From assembly GCF_024713945.1 (NCBI RefSeq), contig NC_134681.1, positions 2,728,001 to 2,792,000 of the forward strand: a DNA stretch of 64,000 bases. The letters run 5' to 3'. A program made the translations under genes and the position numbers. Below, piece after piece: positions 36,349 through 49,305 of this stretch. The notes beneath the pieces are model-generated. The model was not told where the DNA came from, searched no databases, and worked only from the letters and a program-made list of their open reading frames with translations. The stretch's first letter is position 1; each line of letters starts with the position of its first letter. The DNA is from Dermatophagoides farinae (lineage: Eukaryota > Arthropoda > Arachnida > Sarcoptiformes > Pyroglyphidae).

Positions 36349-39300
36349 TCATCTTAGAAACGATGTCAAGCCTTTTGATGATGATATATTTTCCAGCTTA
36401 CGAATATCTTCACATTCTTTAATATGTAAAAGTATATCTTTTTTGGTTATGATGCCCAAAAGGATGCTAATTGAATGGAAAAAAACATGAACAAATTAGC
36501 CAATCGTAAATGGAAAAAAGAAAGCAAAGAAAACTTACCCATTATGTGTGACTAAAACTTGTCGTAGGCCAAGTTTGCGGAACATATCGATAATTGTTTC
36601 CATTGGTGTTTGATCTGTAACGGTGATTGGTGCTAGATCGAGAATTCGTCGAAAATTTAATGGTGCCAATGAAGATGATTGAGAAGAACGAACATCATGA
36701 CGATATTGTTTGAAACGTGTCTCTTCATCGGCCGTAAAATTACGAAAATAAACAATGGAATCCTCGAATACTTGTTCATTTTTACGGGCTTGATTCAATG
36801 CAACATTCAGATCGTGACGTGTAACGAAACCGACCAGGTACTTATTTTGTTCGGATACGACCACAGGAAAGCCGGTATGATTGTTGGATCGTAATAATTG
36901 ATATACTTGACCAACAGTGGTTGTATCTTCAGTCAACACGGCTAATGGTAGATCACCTAGCTTAGGTCGCATTGAATCCAATGCCGTTGTGGTGTAGGGA
37001 AATTCTTCTTTATTATCCAGGAATGGATAACCATTCAAACTGATATGTGCATCATAAACACCTTGCTTGCCCAATGCATCACCAACCCATTTCGAAGTCA
37101 TTATAGCCGCCATCAATGGCACGATAAAATTGACATTTCCAGTCAATTCGAACATTATCACCACTAATGAAACGGTCATTCGCGTTACACCACCCAATAC
37201 GGCAGCAGCGCCAACCACTGCGTATAAACCTTTCGAATTGAGAGAAGACAAAAAACAAAAACATTCAATCAAGTGACTAAATTTTGCCTGATCTGATTAT
37301 TACCTGGACTCATACAACTTTCACCCAGATTGGAACAAGCATCCTGAAAGAACCACCACTTGGGATAATTATAGGCAATCTGTTCCATTGTAATGCCAAC
37401 GATACGACCAATGATGGCGCCCATAGCCAATGAAGGAATGAATAGACCGGCCGGAACTTTTATACCAAACGTAAATATCGTAATGATGAGTTTGAAAATC
37501 AATGCGGCAAATAATTGGGCGACCGATGTATAAACGCCGGGTCCAGCCTGGGCGATTTGGGCATGTTGATTAACATTGGTATAATTACGATAATAATCGC
37601 ATAAAGGAGTTTCATCGGCAATACCACATGAACTGAATAATAATTTAATCAAATCCGAGGAATTCATACGTGTATATGGATTGGGATAAGCAATCATTGC
37701 CGTGATCAATGTGACGGTCATCACTTCCCACATTGGATATTGTCCCAGACGAGTATATTTTCGTCGTTGGCACCACTTTAGATTGGATTTGATGAATATA
37801 TTGCCAATGACGCCACCAATCACACCCAACATGACGAATACGATTAGTTCGAAAAATATCCATGGTCTTGCATAATCAATATAGAACATGACCAAATGTT
37901 CATTTCCTATGAATATCAATTGACAATTACTACAACAGCAACACTTAGACATGACTTACGAAATGGATTGATTAGCCGTAAAACGAATGCGGCAACCAAT
38001 GCACAGAAAAAACTTCTCCATAATGTTTTCAATGGGAAGTAATAACTGACTTCTTCAAGCGAAAACAATACACCACCGATAGGAGCACCGAATGCAACCG
38101 ATACACCAGCGGCTGATGCAGCAGAAAGTATTTCACGCTTTTTCGCTTCATTTTTGCCATATTTATCGAAAAATCTGGATATTATATTACCGATACAACA
38201 ACTACAATGCACAAGCGGTCCTTCTTTTCCAAGCGATAAACCAGCCGCAACCGTCAACATCATGCCGATCGATTTGACTGTCAATGTCCAACTGCCAAGA
38301 TAACCGTGTATGATGAAACCAGACAATATTGTTTTGATTTCCGGTATACCAGAACCACATGCATACGGAGCAAATGTACGAACGAAACTGGTGGCCAAGA
38401 ATGAGAAAAATAATGCCCAAAAAACGTAGAAAAAATACGACACAATATAGCTGAATATGGGAAAATGTTGTTGACTAAGTCCCAATAATTCTGGCCATGT
38501 TTTCCATTGATCACAATGACCACTCCATATACTATCTGTACATAAGAAACGAGCGATCAAAAAATGAAAAGTTTCTTGCATTTACAAAATACCTTCAAAT
38601 TCCGAACTATTATCCGACCAGCAACATTGTTCACGATTCAAATAGAAAACATCGGGACAAAGGCCATCTTTGAGATCTTTCATCCAACCGGCACCAATAT
38701 CAATGATGCCGGCAACAAAACCAGATAAGATTCCCACCATTAATACACAAAGCCAACCAGCCCATGCATCGTGTGTTGATTTCAATAATGAACAATAAGA
38801 ATTATCTTTCGCACGGACAATGTAACGATGGCGATTACGATCACGGGCAATGTCACGTTGCCAATCGATTGTTTGAAAATCCTCATAATGTGATGATACG
38901 GCATTGTCATCGATATCTAAAAGAAAAGGAAAAAAGTCAAAACATTAATCTTCGAGAACAAATTCAACAATCAAAAAGATGAAAAATTGCGCTTTCAGAT
39001 ATAGTGGCGAATGATGAATTCAATAAAGCAATATGTCACATTCATACACCACAAACACACATTCACTCACACACCTGCAAACAAATCTCCAGTTGTTGGT
39101 GACGATATAGTGGATATGTCAAATTGTTTATACAGCTTTTTGCCATGTTTATATGTTGAATAATTTTGATGATGATAAAGACCACCATTACCACCACCAC
39201 CACCACCCATGTCATCATCTAAAAGAGATGTTGATGATGATGATGCATGATTGGTTTGAATGGATGAAACATTTGCTTCGTTCAGATTGGGAATCACTGC

Positions 39301-40486
39301 TGTTGTATTGGACGGGACTAGAAAACATTCATTTTCATGACAAAACATCACTTTTCCATTATTATCGATTATTATTTCATCATCATCATCGTCATCATCA
39401 ACATCGTCGTCTTGTTTGTCAAATGCTTCATAACTGAATTTCAATTTCGATATTCCAACTTGAACATCTCCAGTTTCATTCATATTGTTCCTGAATGAAT
39501 GTTGGGAAATTGTCGCTAATGATAATGATGATGATGGTGGTGGCGGTAGATTTGGATGAATTTTTGGCACATTATTCTTATTCATATCATCACTATTATT
39601 TGTTATCATAGTTTCTGTTGTATCAACAAGATTTGTATGATTTTTTTGGCTCATCATTCCGGTCAATTTCTTCAACAAAAAAGTGGGAGTTGTTCTTTGT
39701 GGTTTATTTGTTTGGATCAATCATAACATCGATTTTTTCACATTATGTGCTTAAAATTAAAAAAATTTGACGCCACGCTTTCTGTTGCACGACGATCTCT
39801 TATTTTTTTACTGATGCTCAGAAACTTGCTGAAAAAAAAGAGCAATGAGATGGATAAGATGAAGAAGGGAAAAACAGGACATGTATTCTCTCACTTTTTA
39901 TGAAGACAAACATAAACACGTAAACACATACAGTATTTGAAATATGAGCAGAACTGAAAACGACAACAACTGATTTCAGGTGAAATAAGAAAATGAACAG
40001 AAAAAAATTTCAAAAATAACACACGTAGGTAATGTGTGTGTATTCGGGTGCAAACATCAACAATAAAATCCAAACATAAAATTACACCCACACTGATTGA
40101 ATGAATCGAATGAAAAAATTGAGCAGCCTAAAGCAAAATTTACCTTTAGGATCAATAATCTGAAAATGATCAATGGATAGATCAAATTGTTGATATCCAC
40201 CACCACCACCACCACCACCACTGGTTGAACTTGATTGTTGTTGATTAATTCGTCGATTAAGTTGGTTGTTATTATTATTATTATTCAATATATTAGTTAG
40301 GGTTGATGATGATGGCGATGATGGATCAAATGTTGTTTCGGTCGTATCACTATGCATTAATTGTCTATTGTTATGATGACTCGATGATGATTCACCATCA
40401 ACAATATACAATGTAGCCGGTGGTGATGATGACGATGATTGTTGTTGATTCGTATGATCGTTATTTTTATTCATTAAATTCGGCAT
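36349..40486 (-). CDS. ClC-3/4/5-type chloride/proton exchanger
   Basis: Coding exons on the minus strand are 38916-38593, 38535-37960, 37906-37304, 37229-36539 and 36466-36349, preceded by either 40486-40144 (protein of 884 aa) or 39657-39075 (964 aa). All joins keep frame. Numbering on the longer form, the ClC selectivity motifs are GSGIP (363-367), GKEGP with gating Glu 407, and the GxFxP segment GLFIP. The proton glutamate of the exchanger branch is present in SLEEVSYY (Glu 464), 57 residues after the gating Glu as in ClC-5. This makes it a 2Cl-/H+ exchanger of endosomes and lysosomes rather than a plasma-membrane channel. Two CBS domains follow the membrane part, and the last exon reads [12 protein letters not shown], the conserved end of CBS2. 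The cytosolic N-terminus is long, acidic and low-complexity. In some reading frames 39720 appears as a start, but that codon is TTG after a stop; the first ATG is at 39657. Confidence 0.95.
39075..39657 (-). CDS. Alternative first coding exon B of the ClC exchanger
   Basis: The exon encodes 194 residues plus one base, beginning MMSQKNHTN, with a run of seven Asp, a Gly run and ending [19 protein letters not shown]. Its donor (GCAG|GTGTGTG) leaves one base, the same phase as exon A, so both can splice to 38916. No acceptor is seen at its 5' edge, which favours its own promoter. Confidence 0.75.
40144..40486 (-). CDS. Alternative first coding exon A of the ClC exchanger
   Basis: The exon encodes 114 residues plus one base, beginning MPNLMNKNN, rich in Ser, Asn, Gln and Gly. 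It ends [19 protein letters not shown] before the donor AAAG|GTAAAT. It shares the pattern Tyr-X-Gln-Phe-Asp-[Ile/Leu]-Ser with exon B just before the splice site. The choice between exons A and B would change only the cytosolic tail, where trafficking signals of ClC-3-type proteins reside. Confidence 0.7.
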
Positions 40487-40764
40487 AATTTCTTCTTCGA
40501 TATCGATGATAATTTTGTTTTCGGTGAAATGATGACTTTATTTTCTTTGGATCGTCAAATTTCCAATATATCAATCAATATCAATATATTAATATTAATA
40601 TTAAATTAAATTAAGTAAAAACAAACAAAAAAATTAAATAAAATGACAACGATGATGTATATGGATGATGGTGGCGGCGATTCAAACAGTTTAATTGCTT
40701 TCTCTGTAATGGACAAACAGACAAAAAACAGAATGTTAATCAGAACAAACAATAAAAATAAAAC

Positions 40765-40798
<34 letters not shown>

Positions 40799-41621
40799 TC
40801 AAAATAAACGCCCACGCCACAACACACAGAACGTTGTCAAGAAATCAATGTTTTTCATGAAAACGTTGGTAACAAGGTAATAATTCTAATTCATTCTTTT
40901 AAGACAAGACTATCGTTTTCTGATAGGTAAGAATTGTCGAATTTAACTCACCAAAATTTAATCACTCCAACTATCAATGGTTATCATCATCACACCATTT
41001 TCATAAATGGTCATGGTCAAAGTCACTCGATGATCCAACTTTGTGTAAGATGAGTAAATTGATTAGATTAGTGACACAACGACATCGGAGAAAATAGATG
41101 AAATGAAATGAGACAAAATGATTATTTCATTAGACAGGCCAAAATACATAGTAATCGTCAAGCTGAAAGGAATTCTATCACTCACAACACATACCTATGA
41201 TGATCATATCCATCCATGTTTGCCGCTATCCATTTCAACCCTCTACGAGTGTATTAGTGTATTCGTGTATTAGTAGTAGCAAATAAAATTGAGTCACAAT
41301 AATATTGCTTCGTCTCAACCGTTCATAAAAAACGTTCGAGAATATTTATCCATTTTCCATTTACTGTCAATTTGTATTTTGTATTTTGTATTTTGTTTTT
41401 TTCGAAGAATGAACATATCTGATCTGATGATGTTTGTGTGCCTTAATCATCATCATCATAATCATAATCATAATAGTTGTATATTGTATTCTTCCTAATG
41501 TAAATGTGTAAATTCAGTATTCAACTACAACATATCAAATGAATGACTATTAATAATATTCTATTTCACATCATATCAAATCATATTCGAAATCGAAAAT
41601 TCTCTCGCCACCGATCGAAAA
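40487..41621. promoter_or_regulatory. Divergent upstream region of the ClC and PLC gamma genes
   Basis: A 1.1 kb gene-free region lies between the ClC start on the minus strand and the PLC gamma start on the plus strand. It contains an AAT microsatellite (40765-40796) and no recognised core promoter element. Both 5' UTRs and promoters must lie here if no distant noncoding exons exist. Confidence 0.5.
40765..40796. repeat. (AAT)n microsatellite
   Basis: Ten or so uninterrupted AAT triplets between the two divergent genes. Confidence 0.9.
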
Positions 41622-44600
41622 ATGACAACCAACGAATCAGATTCGAATAAATTCCAAATGAATCCAACGATTTTGAATAGCAAGAATGGCAATGTGAATA
41701 AAGAATTGGAACATATCATTCATCGTCTAGAACAGGGAGCAACATTGACACATTTCAAGCGTAAATGTCCCAAAATTGAGCGAAAATATTTCCGTGTACG
41801 GTTGGATACACGTCAGTTGATGTGGTTTGCTTTGGCATCCAATCAAAATGGTCCATCGTCCATGATTCGAGGAATTTTAGACCTTCGAGAAATTAAAGAA
41901 ATTCGACTTGGTCTAGGAAAAACATCTGATATGGATCAATGGATTCTTGATACAACAACAAATGGCATCTTCATAAACGATGCTGGTACTGATCTGGTAA
42001 GGAAATGGGAACGAAATCAATGTTTTATCGTTTATTATGGAGCTGGCTTCAATCTGAAAACATTAACATGTGCTGCATCATCATCGACCGAATGTGAACA
42101 ATGGATTCGTGGCCTTCGATTTTTGACGCAAGATTCATTGAACGCTCCACATGAACAACAGATGGATGTCTGGCTACGTAAAGAGATCAGTAATGTTGAC
42201 GGTGATCTAACATCATGTGATGAAATCAAAATGAAAGATCTGAAATCATTTCTACATCGAAATAGCTATAAAATATCGACACAACAGTTGAAGAAATTCT
42301 TCCTTGAACTGGATATCAATCGATCAGGGTCATTATCGTGGCGAAAATTTCGTCAGGCATTCTATGAACGTTTATTATTCGATGATAGAATCCTGGTCGA
42401 ATTGTTTCTCGATTATTTTGACCATGATGACGAGACACAGAAAGATGTAGATTTAATTGATTCACGAATCACCGATCGTAATCTATATCGGTTTTTAATG
42501 GATGAGCAACACGAGAATAGTGCCTCTTCATCCGATGCTCACAATGATAATGATAATGAGAACCTATGTCCATCATTGATTACCAGATTATTGCGGTCAT
42601 ATTTCTATGCAAACAATTCACGTTTGCAAATCCAACCACCATATCTGAATGCACAAGAATTCATTAGTTTTCTATTCTGCAAAACAAATGAATTATGGGA
42701 ACAACAAACAAATTCAACTGTCACTAATGACATGGATCGGCCATTGACGCATTATTGGATAGCATCATCACACAATACATATCTTACTGGTGATCAAGTA
42801 CGATCAGAAAGTTCGGTTGATTGTTATGCTCGTGCATTACGCATGGGTTGTCGATGTATTGAAAGTGAGTATCTTGCATTTCTTCAATTTGTTGACTGAA
42901 ACAAATTATAAATTTCTTTCAAGTCGATTGTTGGGATGGTCCCGATGGTAAACCTGTGATATATCATGGCCATACATTGACATCGAAAATCAATTTCATT
43001 GATGTGATACGGACCATCAATGAACATGCATTCATCACGAATGAATATCCAATCATATTATCGGTGGAAAATCATTGTTCATTGCCACAGCAACGTTATA
43101 TGGCCAATATTTTTTGCGAGATATTCGGCCATAATCTGCTTTCGAAACCATTGGACAAAAATGACCGTGAAATGCCCTCACCGAATCAATTGAAACGAAA
43201 GATTATTATTAAACATAAAAAATTGCCAGAATCAACAGTTTCAAATCAGGATACCATTGAAACTGTCACCGAAAATATCGATTTCGATCCGGCAAATTCA
43301 ATCAAAAGTGGTCGAATTTATCTGGAATGTGACGGTCTAGCTGATGAAACAAAAGAATGGCGACCATTCTATTTGATGCTTACACAGACAAATGTGCTAC
43401 ATTATTTCGAAGAGAATCCAATGAATAGTAGTGATCACGTTACCACTGGAAATCTGATTGATTTGAATTTTGGCGATGATGATGATGACGATGATGAGCA
43501 ACCATTACTGCGTAAAGATCATCATGAACATTACGATTATTTAGCCGCATTCAGTGGTCAAAATAATCATGGTTATGCTGTACAACTCACGGTGGCCAAA
43601 ATGAAATCATTCTCTGTGGATGAATTACATTTTGATGAACCATGGTTCCATGGCCGTTTACCTGGTGGCCGTCAACAGGCTGAACAATTAATCCATGATA
43701 TTCCGGCTAAAGTGGACGGATTATTTTTAGTGCGTGATTCCAGCACTTTTATCGGTGATTATACACTATCGTTATGGTATAATGGCAAAGTGCATCATTG
43801 TCGTATCAAAGAGAAACGTTTTGCACAAGGAAAAGTTAAATATTATCTTATCGATTCGGTCATGTTTGAAACACTCTACTATCTGGTCACTTATTATCAA
43901 TCGAATCCATTGAAATCGCCAGAAATGACCGTACTGTTATCGGAACCTGTCCCGCCTTGCATTTACTGTGATGACAAAGAATGGTTTAATCCACAAGTTT
44001 GTAAAGATCGTGCTGAAGATCTCTTACGTCGTGTATGGTTTGATGGTGCATTTCTTGTACGTCGCAGTGAACAAGAAGATCGATGTTTTTCCATATCGTT
44101 TCGTGCTGAAGGTAAAATCAAACATTGTCGTATACGTCGTGAAGGTCGATTATTTGTTATTCATCAGAAGAAATTCGAAACACTTAACCATTTGATTGCC
44201 TATTATCATCGAACACCGTTGTATAAGAATACGATGTTGAGAAAAGCAATCAATCCGGAGATTGTGACCAAAATCGGTCATGAACCCTGTGAAACGGACA
44301 TTGGCTATTTGGATACATTCCAAACAACCATTCCTCGTGATGACATTCAAAATCGCTCATTTATGGTCAAAGCTCTTTATGATTATCGAGCCCAACGATT
44401 TGATGAATTATCGTTTTGTAAACATGCAATCATAACCAATGTCGTTAAACATGAAAGTGGTTGGTGGCGTGGTGACTATGGTGGCAAAAAACAGCATTGG
44501 TTTCCGGCCAATTTCGTACAGGAAATTATTCAATGTTCTAATTATGATGATGGTGGTGGTGGTGATATATCAATAACTCACCATGATAATAATGGTAATG

Positions 44601-45945
44601 ATCAGCTACAACAACAACAACAACAACCACAACTGATGACAAAAGGATCAGTAAACATGACCGGTGCAACTATAACAATGATTAGATCAACAACGATTTC
44701 AAATGCTTTTCAAATCGATTTTTGTCGATCGTCCACCAGAAATCAGCTCCCATATCTCCGAATCGGTAGTGATAGTCGAGAGGAATTACAAGATTGGATT
44801 GTAAAATTACAAGAAGCTTCTTCGGCTACCACCGATGACCTGATAATGAAACGTAGATCGAATGATTATGTGATTGAGAAAAATTTCCGTATTGCTCATG
44901 AATTATCCGATTTGATCATATATTGTCGAGCTGTGCCATTTGTGCCTGAACGTATGGGAAATTGCACCGAAATGAGTTCATTATCGGAAACGAAAATTGA
45001 AAAATGGCTAGCAACAAACATGTGCAAATTGCTTATCGGTTATAATATAAATCAATTTACACGTGTTTATCCAAAAGGTAGCCGTATTGATTCATCGAAT
45101 TATGATCCAATCAAGTTATGGAATTGTTCCGTACAATTGGCCGCCCTTAACTATCAGACACCAGATCGTGCAATGCAATTGAATCAGGCAAAATTTCAAT
45201 TAATGAACGGTGCATGTGGTTATATTCTACGGCCGCAATTCATGTTTGATCCGACATTCACTCCATATGATCCAAATTGTCTGGCAAAATTAGCTGTCGA
45301 TACATGGATCGTGGCCGTTCGTGTGATCTGTGGTCGTCATCTAACGAAATCTCGTGGTCGTGGTGGTGTTATAAGTCCATTTGTTGAAGTGGAGATTATC
45401 GGCACTGAATATGATTCAACTAAATGCAAAACAGTCACCATAAGTAAGTTGTCATTGTTGATTACATATATGATATATGATGAATTGATGATGATGACTT
45501 TATTTCCATTACAAAACAGATGATAATGGCTTGAATCCATATTGGAATCAATCGTTTGTCTTGTCTGTTCGTTGTCCACAATTAGCTTTCATACGATTCA
45601 TCGTATGTGATGAGGATGTATTTGGTGAGCCCACACAAATTGGTCATGGAACCTATCCATTGATGGCCATTCGACAAGGTTTTCGCTGTATGCGATTGAA
45701 AAATGAACACTCGGAAGAATTAGAAATGGCTGCCATTCTAGTGCATATCAAAATCGATATACTAGCCACTGGTAACAATAATCATGTGAGTTGTTTTCTC
45801 TTTCAATTCATTTCAATTTATCAATCTTAATTTTTCTTGTTTTTTCTCTACTTGACCTTGACTCTACACATAAATCACAATGAACACGTGATGCATGATA
45901 CATTTTGCGCAGAAAAAGGACCGTCCATCGACTAATCGTAAATAA
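41622..45945 (+). CDS. Phospholipase C gamma
   Basis: Four coding exons, 41622-42864, 42924-45443, 45520-45785 and 45913-45945, give 1353 aa. Domain order is diagnostic: N-terminal PH (about 30-170), EF hands (about 200-360), catalytic X box with His 384 in SSHNTYL and His 429 in YHGHTLT, first half of a split PH (about 544-650), N-SH2 (654-747, Arg 685 in FLVRDS), C-SH2 (768-850, Arg 794 in FLVRR), SH3 (894-949, ending in the [10 protein letters not shown] type sequence), second half of the split PH, Y box (about 1070-1190, with [18 protein letters not shown]) and C2. It hydrolyses PIP2 to IP3 and diacylglycerol downstream of receptor tyrosine kinases. It is longer than vertebrate forms because of a poly-Asp loop in the split PH and a Gly/Gln-rich linker after the SH3. 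A clear counterpart of the regulatory FYVEANP tyrosine is not visible between C-SH2 and SH3; a single Tyr in IGYLD (876) is the nearest. The last exon encodes only ten residues. Confidence 0.97.
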
Positions 45946-46014
45946 ATGATAAATGATTTATATTTTTGTTTTGCTGGTTTTGTTCATTTTTTGTATATTC
46001 GATTCATGATGAAA

Positions 46015-46020
46015 AATAAA
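46015..46020 (+). terminator. Poly(A) signal of the PLC gamma gene
   Basis: AATAAA lies 70 bp after the PLC gamma stop and 250 bp before the next gene's start. Confidence 0.5.
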
Positions 46021-46269
46021 CATCAACCTGTGTTGTAAACTGGAATGAACCAGTGATTGGCTGGAAGCATGAATGTTTTGAAAACTAAACCCAGCTGGTG
46101 GTTTGCTTTATTGTTGTTTTGTTCTCCAAAACTGAACAGAGGATATAATATGGTGTTTGCGTGTGTCTAGTGTTCTCAACAAGTTTTTGTTTCTTAGCTC
46201 GTTGATAATGATGATGTGATCACATTGTTGGTGCGACTTTGTCTTATGATTACTGGAATTTGAATAAGA

Positions 46270-47873
46270 ATGAAAATCTCAATACGATTCGGTTCAAAAT
46301 GTCGTTTCGGGTCATTATCATCATCGACGTTATCATCGACTACAAATGTGATCGATGATGGTCGAGAACAAGTGAAATCATTCAAAGAGATACCCGGTCC
46401 TAAAGCATTGCCATTAATAGGTAATCTATGGCGATATCTACCGATAATTGGTCAATATAGTCTTGAACGTTTGTATGAAAATGGTCATTATAATCTAACA
46501 CATTATGGCACAATTGTACGTGAAGAGATCACTGCAAAGCATAAGATTGTACATTTATTTGATCCAGATCATATGGAATCAATGTTTCGACAACAACAAT
46601 ATCCATATCGTCGTAGTCATCGAGCATTGATCAAATATCGCCATGAACGATCGGACAGATATCAATCTGGTGGTATATTCCCAGAGAATGGTGATGAATG
46701 GAAACGTTTACGTGATCTGTTCAAACATTATTTTCTTCGTCCCAATTGTATTCATGTTTATGATCGACAATTGAATGAAATTGTTAGCGACTTAATCCTC
46801 TCTATACGATATGAACGAGATGAATCAACCGGCCATTTGGACGATGATTTTCAACAATTTCTTTATCGTTGGTCATTGGAAAGTATTTGTTCGATCATGT
46901 TGGATGCTCGCATTGGATGTTTAGATCGGAACAATCAAGATGGCGCTAACATGATTGAAGGTGGTCATAAAACACTGTATGCTGTAATGAGAACCGAATT
47001 ATATGATGGTTGGCAATCACGAGCTACAAAAGATTATCAATGTTTAGTCGAAGGACAAGATCTAATGGCCAAAGTTGTGGAAAAATATCTCAACAAACGA
47101 ATCGAACAGATAGAATTGGACGGAAATGGAGGCAAAACAACAACAACAACAATTGTTGGCCAATTGATTCGTGATCCAAAAATCACACGAAAAGATCTGT
47201 TTGGAATCGTAATGGATTTTGTTTTCGCCGGTATCGATACAACATCCATTACAGCTGGTTTTACATTGTATTTTTTGGCTAAAAATCCAAACCTTCAACA
47301 ACGATTATTTCAAGAAGTTGATCAAGTTTTAGGCAGTGATGGCTTTTTTAAAGGTAAATGATTGATGATTGAATGAATGATTGCAATTGATTCCATTTCA
47401 TTTGAATTGAATGGCTTTTCATTTCAGCCCAACATTTCAACCATACACCATTGTTGAAAGCATGCGTGAAAGAAACACTACGATTGCGACCCATATCGAT
47501 TGGTGTTGGACGTTTAGCGACGAATGATATGATAATTGGTGGTTATCATGTGCCAAAAGATACGATGATTATAACACAGAATCAGGTTGCATGCCGTCAA
47601 GCGGCATATTATCCACGGCCGAATGATTATGATCCAGATCGTTGGATCGGATCAACTCGTAGTCGTCACCATCGTTATCTATACATACCGTTTGGACATG
47701 GTACACGAATGTGTCTAGGTCGTCGTATTGCCGAACTTGAGCTATACATTTTGTTGGCCAATATTGTTCACCAATTTCGGCTGGAATGTTGTCCACATTA
47801 TGATATTGGACAACGAACACGACTCATCAATTTACCGGATCGTCCGATAAAATTACGATTCATTGATCGATGA
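46270..47873 (+). CDS. Mitochondrial-clan cytochrome P450, CYP302A1 (disembodied)-like
   Basis: Two exons, 46270-47353 and 47428-47873, give 509 aa. Motifs present are the proline hinge EIPGPKALPLIGNLW, I-helix FAGIDTTS, K-helix ExxR as ETLR (Glu 377, Arg 380), the PERF-like DPDRW and the heme loop FGHGTRMCLGRR with Cys 457. There is no N-terminal membrane anchor; the start is Arg/Ser-rich (MKISIRFGSKCRFGSLSSS), as in mitochondrial presequences. The Arg pair after the heme Cys also fits the mitochondrial clan, which takes electrons from adrenodoxin. The segment after the hinge (YGTIVREEI, RRSHRALIKYR, GIFPENGDEWKRLR) resembles CYP302A1, the 22-hydroxylase of ecdysteroid synthesis. Clan assignment is firm; CYP302A1 identity is from memory of the family and should be tested against CYP315A1 and other mitochondrial P450s. 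Confidence 0.85.
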
Positions 47874-47968
47874 ATTTTACACTGAATTTTTCGTTTAACT
47901 TTTTTTTTCTTTTATTTCTTTCATTGTACGACATTACAACAAAGTGATGATGATGATGATGAAAATAG

Positions 47969-47974
47969 AATAAA
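47969..47974 (+). terminator. Poly(A) signal of the P450 gene
   Basis: AATAAA lies about 95 bp after the P450 stop codon. Confidence 0.5.
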
Positions 47975-49305
47975 ATCTGAAATTATGGAAAACATTTAAC
48001 AAACAGACAGATATATCTCTGCGGTAGAGCATTATTTCATTGTGTACAGTGGGGCTGTTAGTGTAATAAATGTTATTTTTCATTGTCCATAAATATGTAA
48101 CTGATGTAACTGATGCAACTGATGTATCATGTCATGGCAACTAGAAAATTGTGTTGATGATAGTTTATAATTGATGTGGCCATCAATGAATGGAGAAATG
48201 AACGAAATAAAAATTTAACAGTGAAGCACAAATTCAACAAGCATAAAATGTATGGAAAACAATGTTAATGAAAAAACGTTTGTCTTTTCTTCATGTTTCA
48301 GCCAATTAAAATGATTGATGATTGATGATGATGAAAAACAATTGCAATGAATTTGTTCGATCATTTTCTCGAAACTTGGTCTTTGTTGTTTATTTGAATG
48401 AAATGGAATTGTTTCCTGATTTGGTCATCAATGTTGTCGATTAGCCACTAATTGAAATTGATGATGAAATTAATTAGTGAAACAATGTCTATGTTATGTT
48501 ATGATGATGAATCTATTGAAAATTCGAATGAAAATGGAGCACCAATATGAATTCAAGTCTGATTCATTCATCGTTGATTCATTAAATTGACCTAATCAAA
48601 TTGACAAATACAAAATGGCTGATGATAGATTAAAAACAAAGTGAAAAAGATAAATTCCACTATCGATGACTTGTCACTCGTTTGAATAGAAAATGACTTG
48701 GAAAAACTGAATTAACCGGAACCACATATGATGAGTATTACACACAGGTAGGCCAGCCGTGTGTGTGCACTCGTCATGAAATGGCGATGATGAACAAAAG
48801 AAAAATATTAAATAATAACCACCACTCTCTTGCATTGGTTATGGCTATGTATGCTTGATCTATGGTTTTTTGCATTTGAGTAGTCGAAATCGTACAAAGC
48901 AAAATAGTAGAAAAGAAAATTGAAACAAAATCAAACATGATGATCTTGGATCCATCGTCATTCCATATTTGTTTGAGAGACAGAGACAGACAGAGAGAGT
49001 GAAGAATGTGTTTGTGTGTGGGAGTGTGAAACATGATGATTCGACAGCAAAAAAACCCATTTCCATATCCATTGATTGAAGGAACCAAGAAAACTGTACA
49101 AAACTGAAATATAATTTGTTTGATGTGTCAAAAATCTACAAATGAATGGAGTGGAAGAATGAGTTTTGTTACTTGGTGATTGTGTTGCATACAATATAAA
49201 GGTAATCATACCTTTGATGATCAATTGAACAATGATGACTGGATGACTGAGTATGATGATGATAATGATCACAATTTTTCGTTTTCTTCTCACAAATGTT
49301 GCCAT
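47975..49305. other. Intergenic between convergent genes, no gene seen
   Basis: AT-rich with short frames of low complexity. It should contain the 3' UTR of the minus-strand DIRAS gene; I saw no clear AATAAA on that strand close to its stop. The motif ACAGTGGGGC near 48047 resembles a transposon end but has no partner. Confidence 0.5.

Noticed and set aside
39658-39720. Extended N-terminus of ClC exon B from 39720
   Set aside because: The first codon would be TTG directly after an in-frame TGA; the first ATG is at 39657.
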